From the NCBI GenBank assembly GCA_035544395.1, contig DATKFM010000008.1, positions 1 through 34,204 on the forward strand: a stretch of DNA of 34,204 nucleotides, written 5' to 3'. This DNA comes from DATKFM01 sp035544395 (GTDB lineage Bacteria; Pseudomonadota; Alphaproteobacteria; Dongiales; Dongiaceae). The position numbers were made by a program, and so were the translations under genes. Of this stretch, positions 1-7,873 are shown in pieces (within the stretch, counting starts at the first letter, position 1; each line of letters begins with the position of its first letter). The notes beneath the pieces are model-generated. The model made no database searches. It was not told the origin of the DNA and saw nothing but the letters and a program-made list of their open reading frames with translations.

Positions 1-1
1 G

Positions 2-2701
2 CTCGGTTCCGGGACGACTGGGGCCGGCAACGGGCTCGACAACGAAATCACTGGCAATTTGCTCAACAACAAGCTGTTCGGCCTCGCGGGCGATGACGAT
101 CTGGATGGCGCCGCTGGCGATGACACGCTTGATGGCGGCAAGGGTGCCGATTCGCTAGTCGGCGGGACCGGTTCTGATACCTTCATCGTCGATAGCATTT
201 TCGACTCTGTAGAGGAGCTTCTGGCCGATCCGGGCATCGATACTGTGAGGAGTTCGGTTGCCTTCAGCCTCGATGCCGCGTCTGGCCAAGTGACTGGCGA
301 CGTAGAGACACTCATACTGACGGGCAATGCGGCGATCAACGCAACCGGCAGCGCCGCGGCCAACACGCTGATCGGCAACGCGGCGAAGAACCTGCTCATC
401 GGGCTCAATGGCAATGATACGCTCAACGGGGGCGGTGGCCCGGACACACTGGAAGGCGGCGCGGGCAATGACACCTATTTCGTCGCCTCTAAATCTGTTC
501 AGATCAGAGAGTTCGGCGGGGACTTCGGAGACGCCGTCGTCGCCGGCTTCAATGTGGACCTCAATTCCACTCAATTCGCTGAGCTCGAGTTCGTCACGCT
601 GACCGGCAACGCAGCCCTGAGCGCAACAGGCACTGACGCGAGGAACTCCCTGATCGGAAACGCCGGCGCCAACAAACTCACTGGGGGCGCGGGATCCGAC
701 ACATTGGAGGGCGGCAACGGAAACGATACCCTCGATGGCGGAGCCGACGAGGATTTCCTGTTCGGCGGCGCCGGCAACGACAGTTACTTCGTCGACAGCG
801 ACAACGATGCGGTGAAAGGCGAAGTTGCCGGTGGTGGTGTCGACACCGTTTCCAGCAGCATCGTCGACTTCACACTTGCCGAAGGGCTGGAAAATCTCGT
901 TCTGCTTGCCGGTGGCGCCAACGGCAGGGGCAACAGCGCCAATAATCGCATGACCGGGAATGACGCCGAGAATATTCTGGTCGGCAGCGACGGCAAAGAC
1001 ACGCTGCAGGGCGGCGGCGGCGCCGACCTGCTGGACGGCGGCACCGGAAAGGACGCCATGAACGGCGGGCTCGGCAACGACACCTATGGGGTCGACGACG
1101 GCGATACAATCACAGAGTCCGTAGGGGGCGCCGCAGGTGGTCTGGACGACGTTATCTATGTCGGCACGATAGGACACACGCTCGCTACCAATGTCGAGAA
1201 TCTCATACTAGGGGCCGCCTCCGGCGATTCCTTCGGAACCGGCAACGCTCTCAACAACATCATTACCGGCAATGACGGCAGCAATCGGCTTCTTGGCATG
1301 GCCGGCGACGATACGCTTCTCGGGGGAGACTTCGCGATCTTCAACGACATTCACAACACGTTGGACGGCGGTGCCGGGGCAGACTCCCTGGTAGGCGGAG
1401 GCAGCTTCAACGACTACTTCGTCGACAACAGCAAAGATATTGTTGATGCCTCCAAGGGCGCTTTCGCGTTCGACACCGTCCACAGCTCTGTTTCATTCGA
1501 TCTAAGGGATAACGGTGTCACTGTACTCGGTAACGTTGAGTATTTGGTTCTCACAGGGGCCGGCGCGATCAATGGAACTGGCAATGGCTTCGACAACATC
1601 ATCACTGGGAATGGTGCAGCCAATCTCATCGACGGCGGCGCGGGAGGCGACGAGCTCACCGGTGGAGGCGGCAATGACAAGTTGTTCGGTGGCGATGATG
1701 GGGACAGCCTCAACGGCGGCGCCGGCGCGGATACGATGGAAGGCGGCGCAAGCGAGGACACCTATTTTGTCGACAATGCGAGGGACGTCATTCTTGAATT
1801 GGCCGGCACGGAGTTTGATGTCGTGCTCGCCTCGATCAATTACACTTTGCCGGAAAATTTCGAACAGCTTGACCTTATCGGCAACGCCACAGTTGCTACG
1901 GGAAATGCCGCAGACAACATTGTCGGCGCGAATATCCTTTCCAGCAAGTTATCTGGCCTCGGTGGCAGCGATGGGCTCTTCGGCCAAAATGGCGCCGACA
2001 CACTGGATGGCGGCATCGGCAACGATACGATGGCGGGGCGAAAGGGGAGCGATGTCTATCATGTCGACTCTGCCGGGGATGTTGTGGACGAAACCTCGGG
2101 CGGCGGTATCGATACCGTCATAGCGTCGGTCACATATTTGCTGGCATCGCCGGAATCCGCCGATGTTGAGAATTTGACTCTGGCCTCCGGGAAAGGGGAC
2201 ATCAACGGCAGCGGCAATGGGCTTAACAATCTAATCACCGGCAACGAAGGGCAAAACAACCTCGACGGCGAAGACGGGAACGACACCATCCTGGGCGGCA
2301 GCAACCGCGACTTTCTGGTCGGCGGCGCCGGTAATGACAGCCTCAATGGCGGCGCAGGCGACGATTTCTTCTTCGGCGACATCGGCGACGACACGATGAT
2401 CGGCGGAACCGGCTCGGACGTGTTCTTCTACGACAGTGTGTTGGATGGGCATGACCTGATCCGCGGTTTCGACGGCAATGCCAACGGCGGACAGGATGTG
2501 TTGGACCTGGAAACTCTCTTTAACGATCTGGGAGCCGGCAATGAGGCGGAGCGGATCACCAGGGTGCAGATTACCGACCGAGGCGCCGCTGTCGATGTGT
2601 GGATCGATACCGACGGCAACGGCTCCTTCGATCTCTTCGCGGCCACGTTACAGACGTCCGATGCCGTTGTCGCCGGCGCGGACATAAGTGTGGGGGGCTA
2701 G
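2..2701 (+). CDS. RTX calcium-binding protein, type I secreted (5' end outside window)
   Basis: The frame is open from base 2, so the true start lies upstream. The TTG at 59 is only an internal codon, because the residues before it already continue the repeat. The visible 899 residues are built of glycine/aspartate-rich nonapeptides of the GGxGxDxLx type, which bind calcium in a parallel beta-roll. Superimposed is a larger unit of about 105-130 residues, seen seven times. Each unit has a (D)TYxVD segment, then a DxVxE, a DTVxSS, a VExLxLTG and a GTGNxxxNxITGN segment, before the next RTX block. No catalytic domain is visible. The last 85 or so residues (GFDGxxxGGQDVLDxxxxF..., then an aspartate-rich VDVxIDTDGNG stretch) match the end of the second RTX protein at 5172-6704 and are probably the uncleaved type I secretion signal. 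The likely role is a secreted or surface adhesin/matrix protein, but this is inferred. No ABC/HlyD exporter genes are in the window. Confidence 0.9.
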   Translation, partial: LGSGTTGAGNGLDNEITGNLLNNKLFGLAGDDDLDGAAGDDTLDGGKGADSLVGGTGSDTFIVDSIFDSVEELLADPGIDTVRSSVAFSLDAASGQVTGDVETLILTGNAAINATGSAAANTLIGNAAKNLLIGLNGNDTLNGGGGPDTLEGGAGNDTYFVASKSVQIREFGGDFGDAVVAGFNVDLNSTQFAELEFVTLTGNAALSATGTDARNSLIGNAGANKLTGGAGSDTLEGGNGNDTLDGGADEDFLFGGAGNDSYFVDSDNDAVKGEVAGGGVDTVSSSIVDFTLAEGLENLVLLAGGANGRGNSANNRMTGNDAENILVGSDGKDTLQGGGGADLLDGGTGKDAMNGGLGNDTYGVDDGDTITESVGGAAGGLDDVIYVGTIGHTLATNVENLILGAASGDSFGTGNALNNIITGNDGSNRLLGMAGDDTLLGGDFAIFNDIHNTLDGGAGADSLVGGGSFNDYFVDNSKDIVDASKGAFAFDTVHSSVSFDLRDNGVTVLGNVEYLVLTGAGAINGTGNGFDNIITGNGAANLIDGGAGGDELTGGGGNDKLFGGDDGDSLNGGAGADTMEGGASEDTYFVDNARDVILELAGTEFDVVLASINYTLPENFEQLDLIGNATVATGNAADNIVGANILSSKLSGLGGSDGLFGQNGADTLDGGIGNDTMAGRKGSDVYHVDSAGDVVDETSGGGIDTVIASVTYLLASPESADVENLTLASGKGDINGSGNGLNNLITGNEGQNNLDGEDGNDTILGGSNRDFLVGGAGNDSLNGGAGDDFFFGDIGDDTMIGGTGSDVFFYDSVLDGHDLIRGFDGNANGGQDVLDLETLFNDLGAGNEAERITRVQITDRGAAVDVWIDTDGNGSFDLFAATLQTSDAVVAGADISVGG

Positions 2702-2714
2702 CGCCCCCTGCTCG

Positions 2715-2756
2715 GCCGCCGCCGCGTCGTTGCCAGCGAAGCCACGGCGCGGCGGC
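2715..2756. terminator. GC-rich inverted repeat between convergent genes (possible terminator)
   Basis: GCCGCCGC (2715-2722) pairs with GCGGCGGC (2749-2756) across a long loop, just after the stop of the first RTX gene and before the convergent end of the membrane-protein gene. There is no T-run on either side, so termination is only inferred from position. Confidence 0.25.
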
Positions 2757-2772
2757 TGGTACGAGTCCTGCC

Positions 2773-3192
2773 CTAGGTCGCCGGTAACCCGGCGGGCCGC
2801 CCCACCCGACGCAGCCCGAGATACTGCACGAGCGCAAAGTCGGCGACGAGCACCGCGACGATGCCCACTAGCCATTGACCGAGCGCGTTAAACAGGCCGG
2901 ATTCGGCCAGCAGCAGGACCGCGCTGGCGGCAACCCACAAGAGATTCAGAATGATTACGACGCGCCCGGCCCAGATGTTAACGTTCGGCCGCCGGGCGCT
3001 GGACAGCAGCCACACCGCGTAGCCGAGGAGACCAATTCCTACCGCCAGCAGATATGCAGGACGCTCAAAGCCGATTAGAACGCTTAGGGGGCCTGGCAGA
3101 AGCGTCAGCAGCAGCCCGCCGGCCCCGGAAACCGCGGCATCGATCTGCATGGCGCGGCGCAGCAATGGCGTCGCTGTTGCATTCCCGGTCAT
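2773..3192 (-). CDS. Small four-helix integral membrane protein, unknown function
   Basis: This 139-residue protein has four clear hydrophobic segments, at about residues 28-43, 48-64, 74-96 and 104-127. They are separated by short loops with arginines (SSARRPN, LRRVGR). No signal-peptide cleavage site, catalytic motif or recognised family was seen. The start is supported by AAAGGTGA about 6 bases upstream of the ATG. The gene is transcribed away from the MmyB-type regulator at 3306-4151, with only about 110 bases between the two starts. This is the usual arrangement for regulators of that class and the single gene they control, so it is the best candidate target. The gene ends convergently with the first RTX gene. 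That it is a real membrane protein is fairly sure; its function is unknown. Confidence 0.75.
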   Translation of the reverse strand: MTGNATATPLLRRAMQIDAAVSGAGGLLLTLLPGPLSVLIGFERPAYLLAVGIGLLGYAVWLLSSARRPNVNIWAGRVVIILNLLWVAASAVLLLAESGLFNALGQWLVGIVAVLVADFALVQYLGLRRVGRPAGLPAT

Positions 3193-3305
3193 GTTGCATC
3201 ACCTTTCTGTTCTGTTTGTCGTGCAGTTGCGGTTGCATGCTGCAGCCAGACTTTGTGGATCGCAATTACCCGGCAGGTAATCGCCCGGGCAGCAGTGGCG
3301 AGGAC

Positions 3306-4151
3306 ATGAAGCAACGCGCAAACCCCCGGAGGAATCCCTTCGGCCAGCTTTTGCGGCGCTGGCGGCAAAGCCGCGGCATCAGCCAACTCGGCCTGGCCCT
3401 GGATGCCGGAATGTCGGCACGACATCTGAGTTTCATTGAGACCGGCCGGGCGCGGCCAAGCCGCGAGATGGTGCTGCGGCTGGGAGAGGCGCTGGCCCTG
3501 CCGTTGCGGGAGCGGAATGAGCTTCTGATCGGCGCCGGTTTTGCCGCGGTGTTCCCGTCCAGTTCGCTGCACAGCGTGCCTCTCGCCCAGGCGCGCAAGG
3601 CGCTGAGCTTCATGCTCACGCAGCAGGAGCCCTACCCCGCCATCGTGGTCAATAGGGCCTGGGACATGCTGATGACCAACAAGGCGGCGGAGCGACTCCT
3701 GGGGCTGCTCGGACTTCCGATTCAGAAAAGCAGCGGTGAGCCGCCGAACCTGCTGCGCGCCCTGCTCCATCCCGCTGTCCTTCGCCGCTATGTCATGAAT
3801 TGGGAGACTGTCGCATTGTCCATGATCTCCAGTATGCGACGCGAACTGAACGCCTATCCCGATGCGGCAATTGGCCGGCTGCTGGCGGAAGTCATGGAGT
3901 ATCCAGGCGTTCCCCGCGAATGGCCGGTGGAAAGCGACGATGCCGCGATCCCGCCCTTGTTGCCGCTGACGCTGGAGAAGGATGGGTTGCGCATGTCCTG
4001 GTTCACCATCATCACCACCTTCGGCACGCCCCAGGACATCACGTTGCAGGATTTGCGGGTGGAATGTTTCTTTCCTGCCGACGATGCGACCGACGCCGCC
4101 TGCTGGCGATTGGCGCGGCAAAGCGACGCCGCATCGTCAGCCGCAGAATGA
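3306..4151 (+). CDS. XRE-family transcriptional regulator with MmyB-type ligand-binding domain
   Basis: This 281-residue DNA-binding protein has a helix-turn-helix of the lambda-repressor (XRE) type at about residues 14-68. Its recognition-helix region carries the SARHLSFIETGRARPSRE signature typical of the MmyB-like group. The rest is the PAS-like MmyB ligand-binding domain (about 95-275). It can be recognised by EPYPAIVVNRAWDML near its start and by TFGTPQDITLQDLRVECFFPAD at the end (read as two adjoining motifs). I chose the ATG at 3306, preceded by GGCGAGGA, because the upstream in-frame extension is not protein-like and would overlap the divergent membrane gene. Family members are thought to sense fatty-acid-like ligands and commonly repress a divergently transcribed neighbour, here the four-helix membrane protein. 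The ligand is not known. Confidence 0.88.
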   Translation: MKQRANPRRNPFGQLLRRWRQSRGISQLGLALDAGMSARHLSFIETGRARPSREMVLRLGEALALPLRERNELLIGAGFAAVFPSSSLHSVPLAQARKALSFMLTQQEPYPAIVVNRAWDMLMTNKAAERLLGLLGLPIQKSSGEPPNLLRALLHPAVLRRYVMNWETVALSMISSMRRELNAYPDAAIGRLLAEVMEYPGVPREWPVESDDAAIPPLLPLTLEKDGLRMSWFTIITTFGTPQDITLQDLRVECFFPADDATDAACWRLARQSDAASSAAE

Positions 4152-4252
4152 GGTTGGATTCCATTTGCAGATGACGCAGAGTTCCTTGAACGGAAGACGC
4201 CGCGCACCATCTCGGAGCCTCTCATCTTCCGTATTGTCGGAAAGTGGCCGAC

Positions 4253-4921
4253 ATGAGCGAAGAATATTACACTGAGGTCTGCGAGGAGATGCTGGGCATC
4301 ATCGCAGCCTATGCAGAGATGTCGGCCGAAAAGACCGGCCGAGCGAATTTCGGCGAACGCGTCATGGCGGCGCTGCGCCGGGTGCCGCGTCACGAGTTTG
4401 TCCCCGCGGAATTGCGGCCGATGGCCTATGTGGATTCGCCGCTGCCAATCGGCTTCGACAAGACGATCTCACAGCCCTTTATTGTCGCGCTGATGACCGA
4501 CCTGCTGGATCTCCAGCCGGCCGACAAGGTGTTGGAGATCGGCACTGGCCTGGGCTACCAGTCGGCGGTGTTGGCCGAGCTTGTCGCAAATGTCTTCACC
4601 ATCGAATATATCGAGGAGCTGGGGCAGGAAGCGAGAAACCGCCTCAGCCGGTCCGGCTACCGCAATATCGAATTCCGCATCGGTGACGGCGCCTTGGGCT
4701 GGCCGCAGCATGCTCCCTTCGACAAGATCATCGTCACGGCCGCACCAGAACTCATTCCCGGCCCGCTGATCTCTCAACTGAAGCGCGGCGGCCGGATGGT
4801 GGTCCCCGCCGGTATCGCCGAAGCGCAGCAGCTTCTGGTAGTAGAAAAGGACGACTCCGGCCGCGCCCGAACGCGGGAAATCATTCCGGTCAGGTTCTCG
4901 GCACTGATGGCCGCAGATTGA
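4253..4921 (+). CDS. pcm: Protein-L-isoaspartate O-methyltransferase
   Basis: The enzyme transfers a methyl group from S-adenosylmethionine to L-isoaspartyl residues in aged proteins, starting their repair to aspartate; it is cytosolic. The 222-residue chain is of family length. It shows the PCMT active-site segment TISQPFIVA (about 71-79), SAM motif I LEIGTGLGY (94-102), the acidic end of the next strand at IEYIEE (about 117-122) and motif II DKIIVTAAP (157-165). The ATG at 4253 has GGAAAG 8 bases upstream. A GTG at 4244 would add three residues but lacks a usable ribosome-binding site. The gene stands alone between the regulator and the second RTX gene. Small alphaproteobacterial paralogues of this type can differ from E. 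coli Pcm in detail, so the substrate is assigned from family only. Confidence 0.92.
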   Translation: MSEEYYTEVCEEMLGIIAAYAEMSAEKTGRANFGERVMAALRRVPRHEFVPAELRPMAYVDSPLPIGFDKTISQPFIVALMTDLLDLQPADKVLEIGTGLGYQSAVLAELVANVFTIEYIEELGQEARNRLSRSGYRNIEFRIGDGALGWPQHAPFDKIIVTAAPELIPGPLISQLKRGGRMVVPAGIAEAQQLLVVEKDDSGRARTREIIPVRFSALMAAD

Positions 4922-4986
4922 CACCAAGCAAAGGCGAAACCACCAAGTTCTCCGCGTTTTTACAAATCTGAGGGCCAGCCCGCGCA

Positions 4987-5002
4987 TGTGATCGCCATCA
5001 CG
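4987..5002 (+). promoter_or_regulatory. CRP/FNR-family-like palindrome upstream of the second RTX gene
   Basis: The sequence TGTGA-TCGCCA-TCACG matches the CRP-type consensus TGTGA-N6-TCACA in nine of the ten specified bases. A TTGACC at 5010-5015 could be the -35 element, but no convincing -10 follows, so the promoter is not fixed. The site lies about 170 bases before the RTX start, in a 250-base gap that otherwise shows nothing coding. Confidence 0.4.
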
Positions 5003-5171
5003 TTAGCCGTTGACCCACATCACATATCCGCCAAGTAAACCGTCGGTTGAGTGACCGGCATCATACGGATAGCAGCTGAAAACCCCGAAAATCAGGCCAT
5101 CTGAAACCGAACAGTTTGATGTTGCCCGGCCAAATTGCCTTTGACGGCCCGGCCCAAACAAGGAGGTTGCG

Positions 5172-6704
5172 ATGGTCGCGTTGTATGCTGGTACGGAAGC
5201 CGCCGTCCGTTTTGACACCGCAAGCATCAGCGGATTGCTGGATGGACCTGTCTACGACAGCTCGCCGACACACATGTCCGTTGGTGGTTCGGGCGATGGT
5301 TACAGGATCTTCGGCGGTACAGGTTTCACCTACGGTGCGTCCGGCCTCTTCAACGGCGGCACGGTCACGTCACTGTATATCAGCAATGGCACGGGCGGCG
5401 AGCCACTCGGCATTGTCGGCATGTCGATGCCGGTTGCCACCCTCAGAAGTTATGTGTTTACCAGCAATACCGCCGGCTTCCTGGCAGCCGTCTTTGCCGG
5501 CAACGACACGCTGAATGGCCACAGCTATTACGCTTTCGACGACTACCTCAGGGGTTACAACGGCCATGACGCCGTCAACGGCGGCGCCGGCAATGACACC
5601 CTGGTCGGTGATGCTGGAAATGACACCCTGAACGGGCAAGCCGGCACAGATAGCCTGGAAGGTGGCGCCGGCAATGACAACCTGCGCGGCGGCGCGGCGA
5701 ACGATTTCCTGATTGGCGGCAGCGGCGCCGACACCATGGCCGGCGGTGACGGCAATGACTACTACAGCGTCGACATTGCCGGCGACATCGTAACTGAAGG
5801 AGCGGGCGTGGCGGGTGGGCATGATGAAGTCCACGCGAAAATTACCTATACGCTTTCGGCAAATCTCGAAGATCTTTACCTTGCGGGCGCCGCGGCTGCC
5901 ACAAACGGAACCGGCAATGATTCCGCCAACGAAATCGGTGGCAGCAACTTCGCCAACCGCCTGGTCGGTCTCGGCGGCAATGACTCCTTGGGCGCCGGCG
6001 ATGGCAATGACACGCTCGACGGCGGAGCAGGCGCGGATGAAATGCATGGAGCTTCCGGCAACGATACCTACTATGCGGACTGGTCAGACCTAGTCGACGA
6101 AGGCGTTGGTTCCGGAATTGACACTGTCATTGCTTCGACGGATTTTAGTCTCAGTTGGGCCATCGGCGATGTTGAGAATCTGACGCTGCTTGCCGGCGCC
6201 GACAATCTCTCGGGCCAAGGCAATGGCCTGGCCAATAAAATCACAGGCAATGAAGGCGAGAACAACATCCACGGATTCGCCGGAAATGACACGATAGACG
6301 GGGGTGGTGCAACTGACAGCCTTAATGGTGGCCTCGGCAACGACTCGCTGAACGGTGGCATCGGCAACGACTACGTCGACGGCAGCCACGGCACCAATAC
6401 CATCAATGTTGTCAGCGGCAACGACACGGTCAGCCACTCCGCCTTCATAGACGGGTATGACATCATCCAGGGTTTCGACGGCGCCGCTGCCGGCGGACAA
6501 GACGTGCTCGACTTCGACAGCATGTTTGATTCCCTTGGCGTGTCTGCCGTAAACCGTGCCGGCCGTGTCCAGCTAAACGACAAGGGCAGCACAGTCGACG
6601 TCCGGATCGACACGAATGGCGACGGCGTGTTCGAGTACCTGGCCGCGACGCTCAATACGGCGAACACGATAACCCTCGGCGAAGATGTGGTGGTCGGAAG
6701 CTAA
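5172..6704 (+). CDS. RTX calcium-binding protein, type I secreted
   Basis: This 510-residue protein is preceded by a near-perfect AAGGAGG (5160-5166), implying strong translation. Residues 1 to about 125 form a glycine/serine/threonine-rich domain with no recognised family and no Sec signal peptide, as expected for type I secretion. From about residue 130 there are RTX nonapeptides (GGAGNDTLxG type). Two of the long units seen in the first RTX protein follow, starting at GNDYYSVD and GNDTYYAD. The final 85 residues (DIIQGFDG, then GGQDVLDFDSMF, then VDVRIDTNGDG) are clearly homologous to the end of the first RTX protein, so the two are paralogues and probably use the same exporter. The role is inferred to be a secreted adhesin or matrix protein. 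The gene stands alone and is followed by two hairpins. Confidence 0.92.
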   Translation: MVALYAGTEAAVRFDTASISGLLDGPVYDSSPTHMSVGGSGDGYRIFGGTGFTYGASGLFNGGTVTSLYISNGTGGEPLGIVGMSMPVATLRSYVFTSNTAGFLAAVFAGNDTLNGHSYYAFDDYLRGYNGHDAVNGGAGNDTLVGDAGNDTLNGQAGTDSLEGGAGNDNLRGGAANDFLIGGSGADTMAGGDGNDYYSVDIAGDIVTEGAGVAGGHDEVHAKITYTLSANLEDLYLAGAAAATNGTGNDSANEIGGSNFANRLVGLGGNDSLGAGDGNDTLDGGAGADEMHGASGNDTYYADWSDLVDEGVGSGIDTVIASTDFSLSWAIGDVENLTLLAGADNLSGQGNGLANKITGNEGENNIHGFAGNDTIDGGGATDSLNGGLGNDSLNGGIGNDYVDGSHGTNTINVVSGNDTVSHSAFIDGYDIIQGFDGAAAGGQDVLDFDSMFDSLGVSAVNRAGRVQLNDKGSTVDVRIDTNGDGVFEYLAATLNTANTITLGEDVVVGS

Positions 6705-6766
6705 GGGTCGTTCGACCCAACTTTCAAAGCCATAGCGCAGGAGCGGAATCCGGGTGGTTCCGCTCC
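6705..6766 (+). terminator. Two consecutive hairpins after the RTX stop codon
   Basis: The first hairpin begins at the base after the stop codon: GGGTC-GTTC-GACCC with an added G/C pair (6705-6718). The second is GGAGCGGAA (6740-6748), a 9-base loop, and TTCCGCTCC (6758-6766). Neither has a T-run. They lie between the RTX gene and the convergent end of the amino-acid transport operon, so they may stop or stabilise both transcripts. Confidence 0.4.
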
Positions 6767-6782
6767 GCCCTTCGCCCGGTGA

Positions 6783-7043
6783 CTAGTCCTCTGCCAGGCT
6801 AGTACGCAGTTTGTGCAGAAGGGCGCCCTGCTCTGCTTTTGTCGTCACGCGAAACCTGACAAAGCTACCACCGATCTTCAGATCGGCGAACAGGCCGGCG
6901 CGATCCTCGTGGAAATGTAGCCAGCCCTGCCCGCCCCTATAGAAGGCGCCACGCTTGCGTTCGCGCAACATAGTGTGGCGTTTCCGAATTTTGCCGAGCA
7001 GGCCCTCGAGATCGTCGAGGGCGGAGTCAGTGGCATGCCGCAT
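6783..7043 (-). CDS. Conserved-looking small protein, unknown function
   Basis: This 86-residue protein begins with a charged helical segment (LDDLEGLLGKIRKRHTMLRERKRG). It then has an aromatic, beta-rich centre (FYRGGQGWLHFHEDRAGLFADL, with a GSFVRFRV strand) and ends in a helix. There is no signal peptide or membrane segment. It follows aapP on the same strand after 36 bases and may be the last gene of that operon, although its ribosome-binding site is weak. The codon usage and regular secondary-structure pattern favour a real gene over chance. No family was recognised. Confidence 0.6.
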   Translation of the reverse strand: MRHATDSALDDLEGLLGKIRKRHTMLRERKRGAFYRGGQGWLHFHEDRAGLFADLKIGGSFVRFRVTTKAEQGALLHKLRTSLAED

Positions 7044-7079
7044 CGGAGAGAACCGGCATGTGCAGCCGTTGGGCCGTCC

Positions 7080-7856
7080 TCAGTGATGCAGTATCTGCGA
7101 CAGGAACAGCTTGGTCCGGTCCGAGCGCGGATGATTGAAGAATTCCTCCGGCTCGTTCTCCTCGATGATTTCGCCACGATCCATGAAGATGACACGATTG
7201 GCGACGGTGCGCGCAAAGCCCATCTCGTGGGTCACGCAGATCATCGTCATGCCGGAGCGCGCCAGCTCGACCATCACGTCAAGCACTTCCTTGATCATCT
7301 CCGGGTCCAGCGCCGAGGTCGGCTCGTCGAACAGCATGACTTTCGGGTTCATGCAGAGAGAGCGGGCGATGGCGACACGCTGCTGCTGGCCGCCGGAGAG
7401 TTGGCCCGGATACTTTGCTGCTTGCTCCGGGATTTTCACGCGCTCCAGGTATTTCATGGCGGCCGCTTCCGCGTCGGCTTTCGGCATCTTGCGCACCCAG
7501 ATTGGGGCCAGCGTCAGATTCTCAAGCACGGTAAGATGCGGGAACAGGTTGAAATGCTGGAACACCATGCCGACCTCGCGGCGCACCTGCTCGATATGCT
7601 TGAGGTCATGGCTCAGCTCGATGTTGTCGACGACGATGCGGCCCTTCTGATGCTCTTCCAGCCGGTTGATGCAGCGGATCATCGTTGATTTGCCGGAGCC
7701 CGACGGCCCGCAGATGACGATCCGCTCGCCCTTGTTCACTGTCAGGTTGATGTTCTTGAGCACGTGGAACTGGCCGTACCACTTGTGCACGCCATCCAAG
7801 CGGATCATCACATCGTTGGAAATCTGCATGGCAGGTGCGGCGGCTTGCAGGGACAT
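7080..7856 (-). CDS. aapP: Polar amino-acid ABC transporter, ATP-binding protein
   Basis: This is the ATPase that powers uptake of L-amino acids (glutamate, glutamine, aspartate and general polar amino acids in the Aap/Bzt family). It has 258 residues from the ATG at 7856, which is preceded by AGGAGG at 8 bases. The longer open frame upstream only reads through the aapM coding region out of frame. Visible motifs are Walker A GPSGSGKST, Q-loop VFQHFNLFPHL, signature LSGGQQQR, Walker B VMLFDEP and the switch histidine in VTHEMGF. All catalytic positions are intact. It is the fourth gene of the aapJQMP order, 17 bases after aapM. Confidence 0.93.
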   Translation of the reverse strand: MSLQAAAPAMQISNDVMIRLDGVHKWYGQFHVLKNINLTVNKGERIVICGPSGSGKSTMIRCINRLEEHQKGRIVVDNIELSHDLKHIEQVRREVGMVFQHFNLFPHLTVLENLTLAPIWVRKMPKADAEAAAMKYLERVKIPEQAAKYPGQLSGGQQQRVAIARSLCMNPKVMLFDEPTSALDPEMIKEVLDVMVELARSGMTMICVTHEMGFARTVANRVIFMDRGEIIEENEPEEFFNHPRSDRTKLFLSQILHH

Positions 7857-7873
7857 GGAAGATGCCTCCTCGC

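Noticed and set aside
155..1177. Minus-strand 340-residue open frame opposite the first RTX gene
   Set aside because: It arises from the repetitive glycine/aspartate codons of the RTX array read backwards.
2..2701. Reading the RTX DNA repeats as a CRISPR or satellite array
   Set aside because: The periodicity is in the protein (9-residue RTX and a longer unit), repeats are degenerate at DNA level, and one frame stays open throughout.
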